NCBI GenBank assembly: GCA_023416995.1
Contig: JAEZGI010000055.1
Location: forward strand, 1-57,750
Direction of reading: 5' to 3'
DNA from: Bacteroidota bacterium
GTDB taxonomy: Bacteria; Bacteroidota; Bacteroidia; Chitinophagales; Chitinophagaceae
Length of the DNA: 57,750 nucleotides
Of the stretch, positions 33,764 to 41,673 are shown in pieces. Each line of letters opens with the position of its first letter. Within the stretch, counting starts at the first letter, position 1. The notes below the pieces were generated by a model, which ran no database searches, was not told where the DNA came from, and saw nothing but the letters and a program-made list of their open reading frames with translations. Made by a program: the position numbers and the translations under genes.

Positions 33764-36553
33764 ATGATCATGATTCGACAGGACGCACTTACTTCTGTAC
33801 AGACCCCGGAAAATTATTACATGGCAATTTTTGATGCAATGCCGGGAAACATCCTGCTCGTCAAAAACGACCCGCCCCGGTTTACCATTTTGGCTTCCAC
33901 GGTTGCTTATCAGAAACTTACCGGCTATAACAAAGAAGACTTGCTACATAAGGGTGTTTTTGAGGTTTTTCCATTGAACGAGGATACCAGTCCTGGTGGC
34001 GGCAATGAAGCCTTATTATCTTATCAACATGTTGCAACAAAAAAAGAACCTCATATTATTGCTGTTCACCGTTACAATCTTCGCAATCACGATGGCACCT
34101 ATATAGAGAAGTTCTGGCGAATCAGCAACGCCCCTGTGTTTTCCGCAAATGGCGAAGTAGATTATATTATCCATAGCGCCGAAGATATCACAGCACAGGT
34201 CACAGCTAAGAAAACCGAAGATGCTCATTTCGAGTTGCAGCGATCATTCCACCAGGTTGAAGAAAGCGAACAACGCTTCCGTGCGCTCGTAACGGCCACT
34301 TCGAACGTTTTATTCAGGATGAATGCTGACTGGAGCGAACTGCTTGAGCTGCATGGAAGAGATTTTGTGTCGCATACAGGGAAACCTATAAAAGACTGGA
34401 TCCAGAAGTATATTCATCCCCGCGATCAAGACAGGGTAAAAGCGGCTGTCGGGAAAGCCATTCTGACGAAAACAACTTTTGAGTTGGAACACCAGGTGAA
34501 CAGCAAAGACGAAACCCCTGGATGGACCTTCTCCCGTGCAACCCCGATCTTTAATGACCGGCAGGAAATAATCGAATGGTTCGGCGCTGCTACCAACATC
34601 ACGAATCGTAAAGAGGCCGAAGAGGCGCTGCAGGAAAGTGAAGCAAAATACCGAAGTTTATTCGAGTCGATGGACCAGGGCTTTTGTGTATTTGAGATGA
34701 TCTTTGATGCGCAAAACCAACCGGTCGATTACCGCTTCCTTGAAATTAACCGGGTGTTTGAAAAACAAACCGGACTCATAGACGCTGTAGGTAAAACTGC
34801 GCGGGAGCTGGTGCCCAACCTGGAACGACATTGGTTCGAATTATATGGCGCAGTAGCCACGACCGGTGAACCTACCCGCTTTACGCAAGGTTCTGTTGCT
34901 ATGGGCCGCTGGTTCGACGTATATGGATTTCGGATAGGTGACCATACAAGTAAAAAGGTTGCTTTACTATTTACCGACATCAGTGAGCAAAAAAGAAACC
35001 AGTTTGAACTAATCGAAAAAGACAAACAGCTACGAAATATTATACACACCGCCCCGGTTCCCATGCTTATACTTCGCGGTGATGAGCTGGTAGTTGATAC
35101 CATCAATGAACGCATGTTACAGATGATTAATAAAGGGCCCGATGTGTTAAACAAACCCTTGCTCGAATCAGTCCCCGAGCTGAAAAGTCAGCCTGGTTAT
35201 GAAAGACTACGTACAGTTTACCAGACAGGAAGGCAGGAATACGGAAACGAAATATTGGTTCCGCTATCCCGGGATGGCATTCTCGAAGAACGTTATTTCA
35301 ATTTTGCATATACACCACTCATAGAAAACCAGAAAGTTGTCGGTGTAATGGACGTGGCCACAGAAGTTACTGAGCAGGTAAAGGCCAGGAAAGCAATCGA
35401 AGAAAAAAGTCAGGAATTGCAGCTGGCCATTGATGTCGCTGATCTCGGGCATTTTCGTATTGATCTGGCTAGTGATGTGGGCACCTGTTCAGATCGCATC
35501 ATGGACTGGTTCGGTCTCTCTCACCACCAGGTACCCATAAGTACAATTCTGATGGTGGTGCATCCCGAAGATCGCGATCGTTGCAGGACGGTGCTCGACG
35601 ACGCAAAAAGAACTCAGAACAATAATCGACTCGATCTTTTATTTAAAATAATGGATCCCCATACAACAGGCATACGACACCTCCGCGCCTTTGGCAAAAT
35701 GCTTCCTCATAAAAAAGATCAGCCTGCAGTGATGCTGGGCGTTGTACAGGATGTTACGCAGCAGATTTTATATCAACAACATCTAAAAGAAAACGAAGCC
35801 GAGTTACAAAGACGTGTCCTTGAAAGAACAATAGAACTCGAAAGTCTTAACCAGGAATTACGACGATCGAACCAAAACCTTGAAGAGTTTGCGCATGCGG
35901 CCTCACATGACCTTAAAGAACCGGTGCGAAAGATCCATTTTTTTACGCAGAAACTCAAAGATCAGTTAAGCAGCCATATTAACGAAGCCCAGCAGCTATC
36001 GTTCAAACGCATCCAGGATGCCACCCAACGTATGGGCAATCTCATAGACGACCTGTTGCTTTATTCACATGTAAGTGATCGTCCGTTGCAAATGGAAAAC
36101 ATCGATCTTAATAAAAAAGTGCAGATAGTTCTGGAAGACCTTGAACTTCATATACAGGAAAAAAACGCTGTCATAAGCGTTGCTCAACTGCCTGTTGTCA
36201 CGGGCTACAGGCGACAACTGCAACAATTATTACAAAATCTTATAGGGAACGCTTTAAAGTATAGCAAAAATGACGTCCAGGCACAAATTGATATAACCGC
36301 AACAAAAGTAACTGAAGATGGTAGGCAGTATGATGTGATTGAAGTATGTGATAATGGTATCGGCTTTGAGCAAAAATATGCTGACCAGATCTTTAAGATG
36401 TTCGCACGTTTACATAATAAAAATGATTACGGCGGAACAGGTGTGGGTTTATCAATCGTAAAAAAAGTAGTGGAAAACCACAGCGGTATGATTCGGGTGG
36501 TAAGTTCTCCGGGCTTGGGATCCAGCTTTAGCGTGTATTTGCCTTGTTCTTAA
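33764..36553 (+). CDS. Multi-PAS hybrid-free sensor histidine kinase
   Basis: 929 residues from the ATG at 33764; an ATG two codons later and an upstream GTG at 33725 are possible. It has no membrane segment, so it is cytoplasmic. Five PAS-type domains are visible in order: about 20-150 (FDAMPGNILLVKN), 175-290 (FRALVTATSNVLFRMN), 295-410 (YRSLFESMDQGFCVFEM), 425-545 (IIHTAPVPMLILRG) and 565-690 (DVADLGHFRIDLA). A coiled coil leads into HisKA with the phospho-His in FAHAASHDLKEPVRKIHF and an HATPase domain (QNLIGNALKYS, VCDNGIGFE, GGTGVGLSIVKK). There is no receiver domain and no response regulator gene beside it. Confidence 0.92.
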   Translation: MIMIRQDALTSVQTPENYYMAIFDAMPGNILLVKNDPPRFTILASTVAYQKLTGYNKEDLLHKGVFEVFPLNEDTSPGGGNEALLSYQHVATKKEPHIIAVHRYNLRNHDGTYIEKFWRISNAPVFSANGEVDYIIHSAEDITAQVTAKKTEDAHFELQRSFHQVEESEQRFRALVTATSNVLFRMNADWSELLELHGRDFVSHTGKPIKDWIQKYIHPRDQDRVKAAVGKAILTKTTFELEHQVNSKDETPGWTFSRATPIFNDRQEIIEWFGAATNITNRKEAEEALQESEAKYRSLFESMDQGFCVFEMIFDAQNQPVDYRFLEINRVFEKQTGLIDAVGKTARELVPNLERHWFELYGAVATTGEPTRFTQGSVAMGRWFDVYGFRIGDHTSKKVALLFTDISEQKRNQFELIEKDKQLRNIIHTAPVPMLILRGDELVVDTINERMLQMINKGPDVLNKPLLESVPELKSQPGYERLRTVYQTGRQEYGNEILVPLSRDGILEERYFNFAYTPLIENQKVVGVMDVATEVTEQVKARKAIEEKSQELQLAIDVADLGHFRIDLASDVGTCSDRIMDWFGLSHHQVPISTILMVVHPEDRDRCRTVLDDAKRTQNNNRLDLLFKIMDPHTTGIRHLRAFGKMLPHKKDQPAVMLGVVQDVTQQILYQQHLKENEAELQRRVLERTIELESLNQELRRSNQNLEEFAHAASHDLKEPVRKIHFFTQKLKDQLSSHINEAQQLSFKRIQDATQRMGNLIDDLLLYSHVSDRPLQMENIDLNKKVQIVLEDLELHIQEKNAVISVAQLPVVTGYRRQLQQLLQNLIGNALKYSKNDVQAQIDITATKVTEDGRQYDVIEVCDNGIGFEQKYADQIFKMFARLHNKNDYGGTGVGLSIVKKVVENHSGMIRVVSSPGLGSSFSVYLPCS

Positions 36554-36617
36554 ATTGTACCTGAATGGTTATCCGATTTGTTTGAGTATATTGTTGGTGA
36601 AACTTAAACAGGCTCGT

Positions 36618-36779
36618 ATGACATATCCATTTGTTCCCATTGGCCTCATCGCAGTGTTTATTGTTTATCTGCTTTACCTGCTGGTTACAAAAAACACTGC
36701 AAAAATCAAGTCTGTACTTCCGCTCGGCTTAACATTTATTGCTGTATGGGCGGTTATTTATTATTTTCTGCTTAATTAG
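36618..36779 (+). CDS. 53-residue membrane protein
   Basis: From the ATG at 36618: MTYPFVPIGLIAVFIVYLLY, a short polar turn (LVTKNTAKIKS), then a second hydrophobic helix (TFIAVWAVIYYFLLN). Two-helix hairpin with both ends probably on one side. It follows the PAS kinase by 64 bp on the same strand. Function unknown; likely real because of its clean layout. Confidence 0.6.
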   Translation: MTYPFVPIGLIAVFIVYLLYLLVTKNTAKIKSVLPLGLTFIAVWAVIYYFLLN

Positions 36780-36807
36780 TCCTGGCTACTGATATCAACC
36801 ATTGCTT

Positions 36808-37107
36808 ATGCAACAAGTGGAGCTGAAATTGGATGATAATGATCGTGGCACATTTTATATTTCTGACGGCAACGAAAATGTGGCCGCGATGGAAATAAGT
36901 GTGTCGGGAAAAACACTCACTGTGTATCACACAGAAGTTGCGCCGGAAGCGGAAGGACAGGGCCTGGCCAGGATGCTGTTAGAAGCAATGGTTGAACACG
37001 CACGCCTGAATCAACTACAGGTTAATCCGCTATGCAGTTATGTGCAGGTGCAGTTCCGTCGACATCCTGGTGATTATGCGGATGTTTGGAAACAACCGGC
37101 TCCGTGA
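36808..37107 (+). CDS. Small GNAT-family N-acetyltransferase (YjdJ type)
   Basis: 99 residues from the ATG at 36808; a TTG two codons earlier is possible. The acetyl-CoA loop is visible in HTEVAPEAEGQGLARMLLEAMVEHA and the rest of the small COG2388-type fold follows (LQVNPLCSYVQVQFRRHP). This group is the shortest of the GNAT families; its substrates are largely unknown. It lies 28 bp after the small membrane protein gene, on the same strand. Confidence 0.85.
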   Translation: MQQVELKLDDNDRGTFYISDGNENVAAMEISVSGKTLTVYHTEVAPEAEGQGLARMLLEAMVEHARLNQLQVNPLCSYVQVQFRRHPGDYADVWKQPAP

Positions 37108-37147
37108 TGCGAACCTGGCTTTGGATTCATATGAAGCAGGAAACATA

Positions 37148-37600
37148 TTATGACTTTGAATCAAAATAATCCGGCGTAAAAAATTCATTACCATGTTTTT
37201 CACCAATTGATCTCATTGCCGCAGGATCGGCCGAGGAAACTTCCACAAACATTTCATCTAAACCTGCCGGATACACCGTACAGATCAACCTGGCTGCTTT
37301 GTCGGAAGTATTTGTGAAAGCATGAACGCCACCATCTTTTGGGATCCGAACGGTATCGCCTGCTTTTGCAGTGTAAAATCCGCTGTCGGACCGAAATTCA
37401 ATTTCGCCTGTGGCAACATAAAACACCTCTTCTATGTGGTTATGTGCATGTGGACCTGGCCCACCACCTGGCGGCACATTCATTTCAATGATTGCATATT
37501 CACCATTCGTGTCCTTACTCGACACTATGATCCGATACTGCCCTTTTGCAATATGAAGTAAATTTCCTTCATCGTTTCCGACTACCTGTACGCGGTTCAT
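37148..37600 (-). CDS. Cupin domain protein
   Basis: 150 residues from the ATG at 37600 (MNRVQVVGNDEGN). One cupin barrel: GPHAHNHIEEVFYVATGE carries the His/Glu metal ligands and GDTVRIPKDGGVHAFTN the second His. Such small cupins are often non-enzymatic or dioxygenase-like. It is similar in design to the cupin at 27183-27644. The gene is convergent with the GNAT gene and divergent from the NTF2-like gene. Confidence 0.87.
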   Translation of the reverse strand: MNRVQVVGNDEGNLLHIAKGQYRIIVSSKDTNGEYAIIEMNVPPGGGPGPHAHNHIEEVFYVATGEIEFRSDSGFYTAKAGDTVRIPKDGGVHAFTNTSDKAARLICTVYPAGLDEMFVEVSSADPAAMRSIGEKHGNEFFTPDYFDSKS

Positions 37601-37837
37601 AATATTAGATTTTAGGATTAAAGTAAAACACACCTAAGCACCTTACTGATGCAATGCTACATATCTACCGGTGAACCATATTGAAATCGCAAATACTAAT
37701 CTAATTTAAATTTACGATTCGAAATTATTCTTCGGTCTGCGAGCCCTGACGCAAATTTGAGTTGGTTATTTTTGTCTACCCTATCTTTACACCCCTTTTC
37801 AACCGGATTCTTAGCGAAATCTTTAAATCGATATGCA

Positions 37838-38203
37838 ATGTCCGAAAATCAAAAATCAATTTTACTGCAAGGAAATGCTGCGATTGATGCGGGTGATCAT
37901 GAAGGCTTTCTGAGATTATGCACCGAAGATATAGTATGGAACTTCGTTGGAGAAAGAACACTTCAGGGAAAACAAGCCGTGCGCGAATATATGAGCGCGA
38001 CTTACCGGGAACCACCTGCTGTCATCGTGGACCAACTTATTGCAGACGGTGATTTTTTGGTTGCAACAGGTAAAATAACATTGAAAGACGAACACGGTGT
38101 TGGCGCAACTTATACCTATTGTGATGTATGGCGTTTCCGGGACGACAAGATCACTGAATTAAACGCTTTTGTTATTAAAACAGGAAATTCCTCTTCATCA
38201 TAA
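37838..38203 (+). CDS. NTF2-like (SnoaL type) protein
   Basis: 121 residues from the ATG at 37838 (MSENQKSILLQGNAAIDAG). Pattern LCTEDIVWNFVGERTLQGKQAVREYM and YCDVWRFRDDKITELNAFV fits the nuclear-transport-factor-2 fold shared by SnoaL-like isomerases and ketosteroid isomerases. The expected acidic pocket residues are partly present, so an enzyme activity is possible but not assigned. It lies 20 bp before an SDR gene, so the two probably act together. Confidence 0.85.
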   Translation: MSENQKSILLQGNAAIDAGDHEGFLRLCTEDIVWNFVGERTLQGKQAVREYMSATYREPPAVIVDQLIADGDFLVATGKITLKDEHGVGATYTYCDVWRFRDDKITELNAFVIKTGNSSSS

Positions 38204-38223
38204 AACAATTAAAACTTTTATAC

Positions 38224-38940
38224 ATGAACGATTTAGAAAACAAGGTAGCCTATATTACCGGTGGCAGTAAGGGCATTGGACTTGGAGTAGCAAAAACATT
38301 ACTTGAAAGAGGTATGCGGGTTGCGATATCAAGCCGGTCATTGAGCGCCGCCCAAAAAGCCGCAGAATCTTTGAGTAATGATCCTGCGCGCATACTCGCT
38401 CTTGAATCAGATGTAAGTTCATTTGATTCAGAACAGACCGCTGTAAAAAAGATCCTCCATCATTTTGGACAGCTGGACGTTGTAGTTGCGAATGCAGGCG
38501 TAGGACATCTTGTCAATTTTGAGCAACTAACCGTTGAACAATGGAACGAAACGATAAACACCAATCTTACAGGTGTTTTCAATACTGTGAAGTCAGCGCT
38601 CGATGCACTTAAACAATCACAGGGATATGTAATTACCATTGCCAGCCTCGCGGGTACTAACTTCTTTGAAAATGGTACAGCGTACAACGCCAGCAAATTT
38701 GGCCTTGTAGGATTTTCTCAGGCGCTGTTGCTTGACATCCGCAAACACGGCATCAAGGTAACGACCATAATGCCTGGTTCAGTGGCTACAGAATTTGCAG
38801 ATCATGTAGTGTCAGATGCTGACGCCTGGAAAATACAACCAGAAGATATAGGCCAGATGGTATCCGATTTATTGGATATGCATCCACGTACCCTACCAAG
38901 CAAAATTGAAGTAAGACCGGCGAGACCGGGAAAAGGCTGA
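38224..38940 (+). CDS. SDR family oxidoreductase
   Basis: 238-residue classical SDR. Cofactor loop TGGSKGIGLGV, then NAGVGHLV, with Ser in ASLAG and catalytic YNASK near residue 154. Arg residues after the second strand (ISSRSLSAAQ) suggest NADP. It lies directly downstream of the NTF2-like gene and convergent (4 bp) with the Tat-signal SDR gene; that protein is only a distant relative, so the pair is not a recent duplication. The substrate is unknown. Confidence 0.92.
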   Translation: MNDLENKVAYITGGSKGIGLGVAKTLLERGMRVAISSRSLSAAQKAAESLSNDPARILALESDVSSFDSEQTAVKKILHHFGQLDVVVANAGVGHLVNFEQLTVEQWNETINTNLTGVFNTVKSALDALKQSQGYVITIASLAGTNFFENGTAYNASKFGLVGFSQALLLDIRKHGIKVTTIMPGSVATEFADHVVSDADAWKIQPEDIGQMVSDLLDMHPRTLPSKIEVRPARPGKG

Positions 38941-38944
38941 TCAT

Positions 38945-39958
38945 CTACGGCTGGCCCCCACCTCCACCGGCTCCGAAAATCTGACCGATAGAATAGCTGC
39001 CGTCACTGGCGGCTAACTGCACATAGATGGATGCAAGTTCGACAGGTTGGCCCGGACGGCCAATTGGCGTGTCACCCCCGAAATTCTTAAGTTTTTCCTG
39101 GGTGGCACCGCCACTTACCTGTAAAGGCGTCCAGATCGGTCCGGGCGCAACTCCATTTACTCTTATGCCTTTTGGTGCCAGTTGTTTGGCGAGCGATTTA
39201 ACGGCATTCATATTAGCCGCCTTTGTCTGAGCATAGTCGTGTAATTCAGCAGACGGATCATAAGCCTGTTCGGATGTGGTGTAAATGATCGCTGATCCAG
39301 GCTTCAGATTCGGCACTGCAGCTTTTGTGATCCAGAATGGTGCATACACATTCGTTTTCATGGTTGCATCAAAATCTTCGCTGCTTATTTCGCCAATTGA
39401 TGGTCTTGTCTGTTGTCGCGCCGCATTGTTAACCACGATGTCTAAACCACCAAGAGCAGCCACTGCATCGGTTACGAGTTTCTGGCAAAATGTTTCATTG
39501 CGGATATCACCAGGTATACCAACACCCTTTCTTCCTTCAGCCTTGATAATTGCCAGCACTTCCTGGGCATCCGGTTCCTCAGCAGGCAGGTAATTAATTG
39601 CCACATCTGCCCCTTCCCGGGCAAATGCTATTGCCGCGGCTCGTCCCATACCTGAGTCGCCTCCGGTTATCAGGGCTTTACGTCCCTTCAGCCGGCCAGA
39701 TCCCTTATAACTCTTTTCTCCATGATCCGGTCTTGGATCCATTTTTCCCGCCAGGCCGGGCCATGGCTGCGACTGCCCTTTAAATGGAGGTTTTGGATAT
39801 TTTGTAGTTGGATCCTCCATTGTAACATTATTGGTAGTTTCTGAAGACTCTATGCCGGAAAATCCGCCCGCAAATGAGGGGGTTGCCACTACTGCTGCCA
39901 GCCCGGTCCCAAGACCTGCAACTGCCTGCCTCCTTGTGATAGTATTGTTGTCGTTCAT
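38945..39958 (-). CDS. SDR family oxidoreductase with a Tat signal (YghA type)
   Basis: 337 residues from the ATG at 39958. The start MNDNNTITRRQAVAGLGTG holds a twin-arginine (R9, R10) followed by a hydrophobic stretch and ATPSFAG, a Tat export signal. The enzyme part is of the YghA group: KYPKPPFKGQSQPWPGLAGK, TGGDSGMGRAA (cofactor loop), NNAAR, and catalytic YAQTK. It ends in IFGAGGGGGQP. An exported NAD(P)-linked SDR is unusual because the cofactor is not normally available in the periplasm; the protein may carry bound cofactor or the signal may be a relic. Confidence 0.87.
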   Translation of the reverse strand: MNDNNTITRRQAVAGLGTGLAAVVATPSFAGGFSGIESSETTNNVTMEDPTTKYPKPPFKGQSQPWPGLAGKMDPRPDHGEKSYKGSGRLKGRKALITGGDSGMGRAAAIAFAREGADVAINYLPAEEPDAQEVLAIIKAEGRKGVGIPGDIRNETFCQKLVTDAVAALGGLDIVVNNAARQQTRPSIGEISSEDFDATMKTNVYAPFWITKAAVPNLKPGSAIIYTTSEQAYDPSAELHDYAQTKAANMNAVKSLAKQLAPKGIRVNGVAPGPIWTPLQVSGGATQEKLKNFGGDTPIGRPGQPVELASIYVQLAASDGSYSIGQIFGAGGGGGQP

Positions 39959-40395
39959 ACAATTGTTGTCCAATATTTTTACCGATTTGCTTTGTGTCAA
40001 GGAAATGGTGTATTGAATATGGCAGGTTTTAAAAACTTGTGCCATCATCATTTGGGATGCAAACGTTGCCTTTGCACCTTGGATTGAGGCAACGCTACGT
40101 TTCTGCAGCGGCCAGCTTCATGTAAAACAATTTCCCGCTAAATTTTGGAAAGAAATGAAAGCGGCACACATAATCAAGTCCGATCCTTTCTAACTAACGT
40201 ATAGGAACAACCGAAGACCACAAGGTAGCGCCTGCATCATGAAGTTTGTGGTGAAGGGAACCGGTGGGTAAGCCGCATGGCTCTTATATAACCATCGTTT
40301 CCAACTGCAGGCAGATGAACCATACAGGGGAAAAACAAAAGATGATTGCTGCTGAAATGCAGAAGTGTAATCCTTGTTAATGAACCACCGGATTT
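39959..40395. other. Intergenic region, no gene seen
   Basis: 437 bp between the Tat-SDR gene start and the end of the hydroxy-acid oxidase gene. It contains an interrupted 8-bp inverted repeat CGTTGCCT (40064-40071) and AGGCAACG (40087-40094), with a 15-nt spacer, of possible regulatory use. Frames here are short. No RNA gene is recognised. Confidence 0.35.
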
Positions 40396-41547
40396 CTAGT
40401 CTTTAATAACATGGGATGGCAGATCGGCGACCTGGTGACAACTTAGCTGTTCCATCACTTGCAATAGCTGCTTTTTCAGTATCTGGATGGTGTGTGAAGG
40501 ACCATCTTTGCCAAGTGCCGCAACACCATACATGAAGGCCCGGCCCAGAAACGCAAAGCTGGCGCCGCTGGCAAGCGTCCGTGCGATATCCGGCCCCGAG
40601 CGGATTCCACTATCCATCATTACCGTAATATCGCTGTTTCGCGCCTTTAATACCCTCTTGAGTGAATGTATAGCAGACTCACCCGCGTCAAGTTGCCGGC
40701 CTCCATGATTCGAAACAATAAGTCCATCTATACCTAAACGGCAGGCCTGTTCCGCATCGTATTCGCTGGCGATACCCTTAATGATCAGCTTTCCTTTCCA
40801 ACGATCTCTTATATAGTTGATTTTGTCTTCAGTAAGACGCCCGTTGAAGGTTTTGTTCATGAACAAACCAAGGTGATGCATGTTCATACCCTTTGGCATA
40901 TAGGGCTTCAGCGTCGCAAACTCAGGTTGCCCGTGTATTAAAGTACGCAATGCCCATCCGGGTTTTGACGCAATTTGTAACATATTTCGCATCGTCATCC
41001 TCGGCGGCATCGCAAGGCCATTGCGAATCTCCTTTGAACGATATCCAAATGAAGGAACATCTGCAAGAAGAACAAGTACCTTATAGCCCGCCTTGTCAAG
41101 TCGCTCAAGCAGGCTGTCTGTAACACTTCTCTCTGCAGGATGATACAACTGGAACCACGCCTGTCCCTGTGTAATTTCAGCGATCCTTTCCAGGCTGCTG
41201 GTAGTAACCGTGCTAAGTATAAAGGGTATGTTATTATCGAACGCAGCCCTGGCCAGGAAGTCGGGTGCTCCGGGCCAGATGAGTCCCTGGAGACCGACAG
41301 GTGCAATACCAAATGGTAAATCATAAGTATGTCCCAGCAGATTCGTTTTTAAACTTACTCCATTGAAGTCTTTCAGATAAACCGGCTTCAACTCAACCCG
41401 CCTGATATCAGCAGTGTTGTTCCGAAGATTCACTTCCTCGTTACAGCCACCGTCAACATATTCGAATGCAAACCCGGGGATTGTCCGTCGGGCCTTTTCA
41501 CGCAATGAATCAACATCCGGATAATTCGGATTATATTCCATCTTCAT
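40396..41547 (-). CDS. FMN-dependent alpha-hydroxy-acid dehydrogenase, probably L-lactate
   Basis: 383 residues of the FMN hydroxy-acid oxidase family (LldD, glycolate oxidase). The TIM barrel shows PFGIAPVGLQGL and VMMDSGIRSGPDIARTLA for FMN, with the catalytic His281 in SNHGGRQLD. The N-terminal SLREKARRTIPGFAFEYVDGG is typical. Downstream of the rhamnose aldolase/dehydrogenase, whose product is L-lactate, the likely reaction is oxidation of L-lactate to pyruvate. The start may also be the next Met (MEYNPNYP). It is separated by 126 bp from that gene, with repeated hairpins between. Confidence 0.88.
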   Translation of the reverse strand: MKMEYNPNYPDVDSLREKARRTIPGFAFEYVDGGCNEEVNLRNNTADIRRVELKPVYLKDFNGVSLKTNLLGHTYDLPFGIAPVGLQGLIWPGAPDFLARAAFDNNIPFILSTVTTSSLERIAEITQGQAWFQLYHPAERSVTDSLLERLDKAGYKVLVLLADVPSFGYRSKEIRNGLAMPPRMTMRNMLQIASKPGWALRTLIHGQPEFATLKPYMPKGMNMHHLGLFMNKTFNGRLTEDKINYIRDRWKGKLIIKGIASEYDAEQACRLGIDGLIVSNHGGRQLDAGESAIHSLKRVLKARNSDITVMMDSGIRSGPDIARTLASGASFAFLGRAFMYGVAALGKDGPSHTIQILKKQLLQVMEQLSCHQVADLPSHVIKD

Positions 41548-41571
41548 CTCATAATTTGTTTTACATGCTGC

Positions 41572-41655
41572 AGGAACTTGTCACAAGCTTTTTGCTTGTC
41601 CACCTCACTTGTTTTACTGCCGAAGGAACTGTCACAAGTTCTTTGCGTGTCACAG
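41572..41655 (-). repeat. Two degenerate hairpin repeats between rhaEW and the hydroxy-acid dehydrogenase gene
   Basis: Two copies about 28-30 bp long (from 41572 and from 41624, 52 bp apart) share GGAACT, GTCACAAG and TTTGC-TGTC. On the minus strand the first forms the stem ACAAGC-AAAAA-GCTTGT; the second is a weaker version. They sit in the gap of a probable operon and may affect transcript processing or attenuation. Confidence 0.45.
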
Positions 41656-41673
41656 CTCGCGAACCTTTTGGAA

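Noticed and set aside
40064..40094. Inverted repeat as a terminator or RNA gene
   Set aside because: Only 8 bp with a 15-nt spacer and no T run; kept as a minor note inside the intergenic entry.
41572..41655. Possible CRISPR array
   Set aside because: Only two imperfect copies, no uniform spacers, no cas genes in the window.
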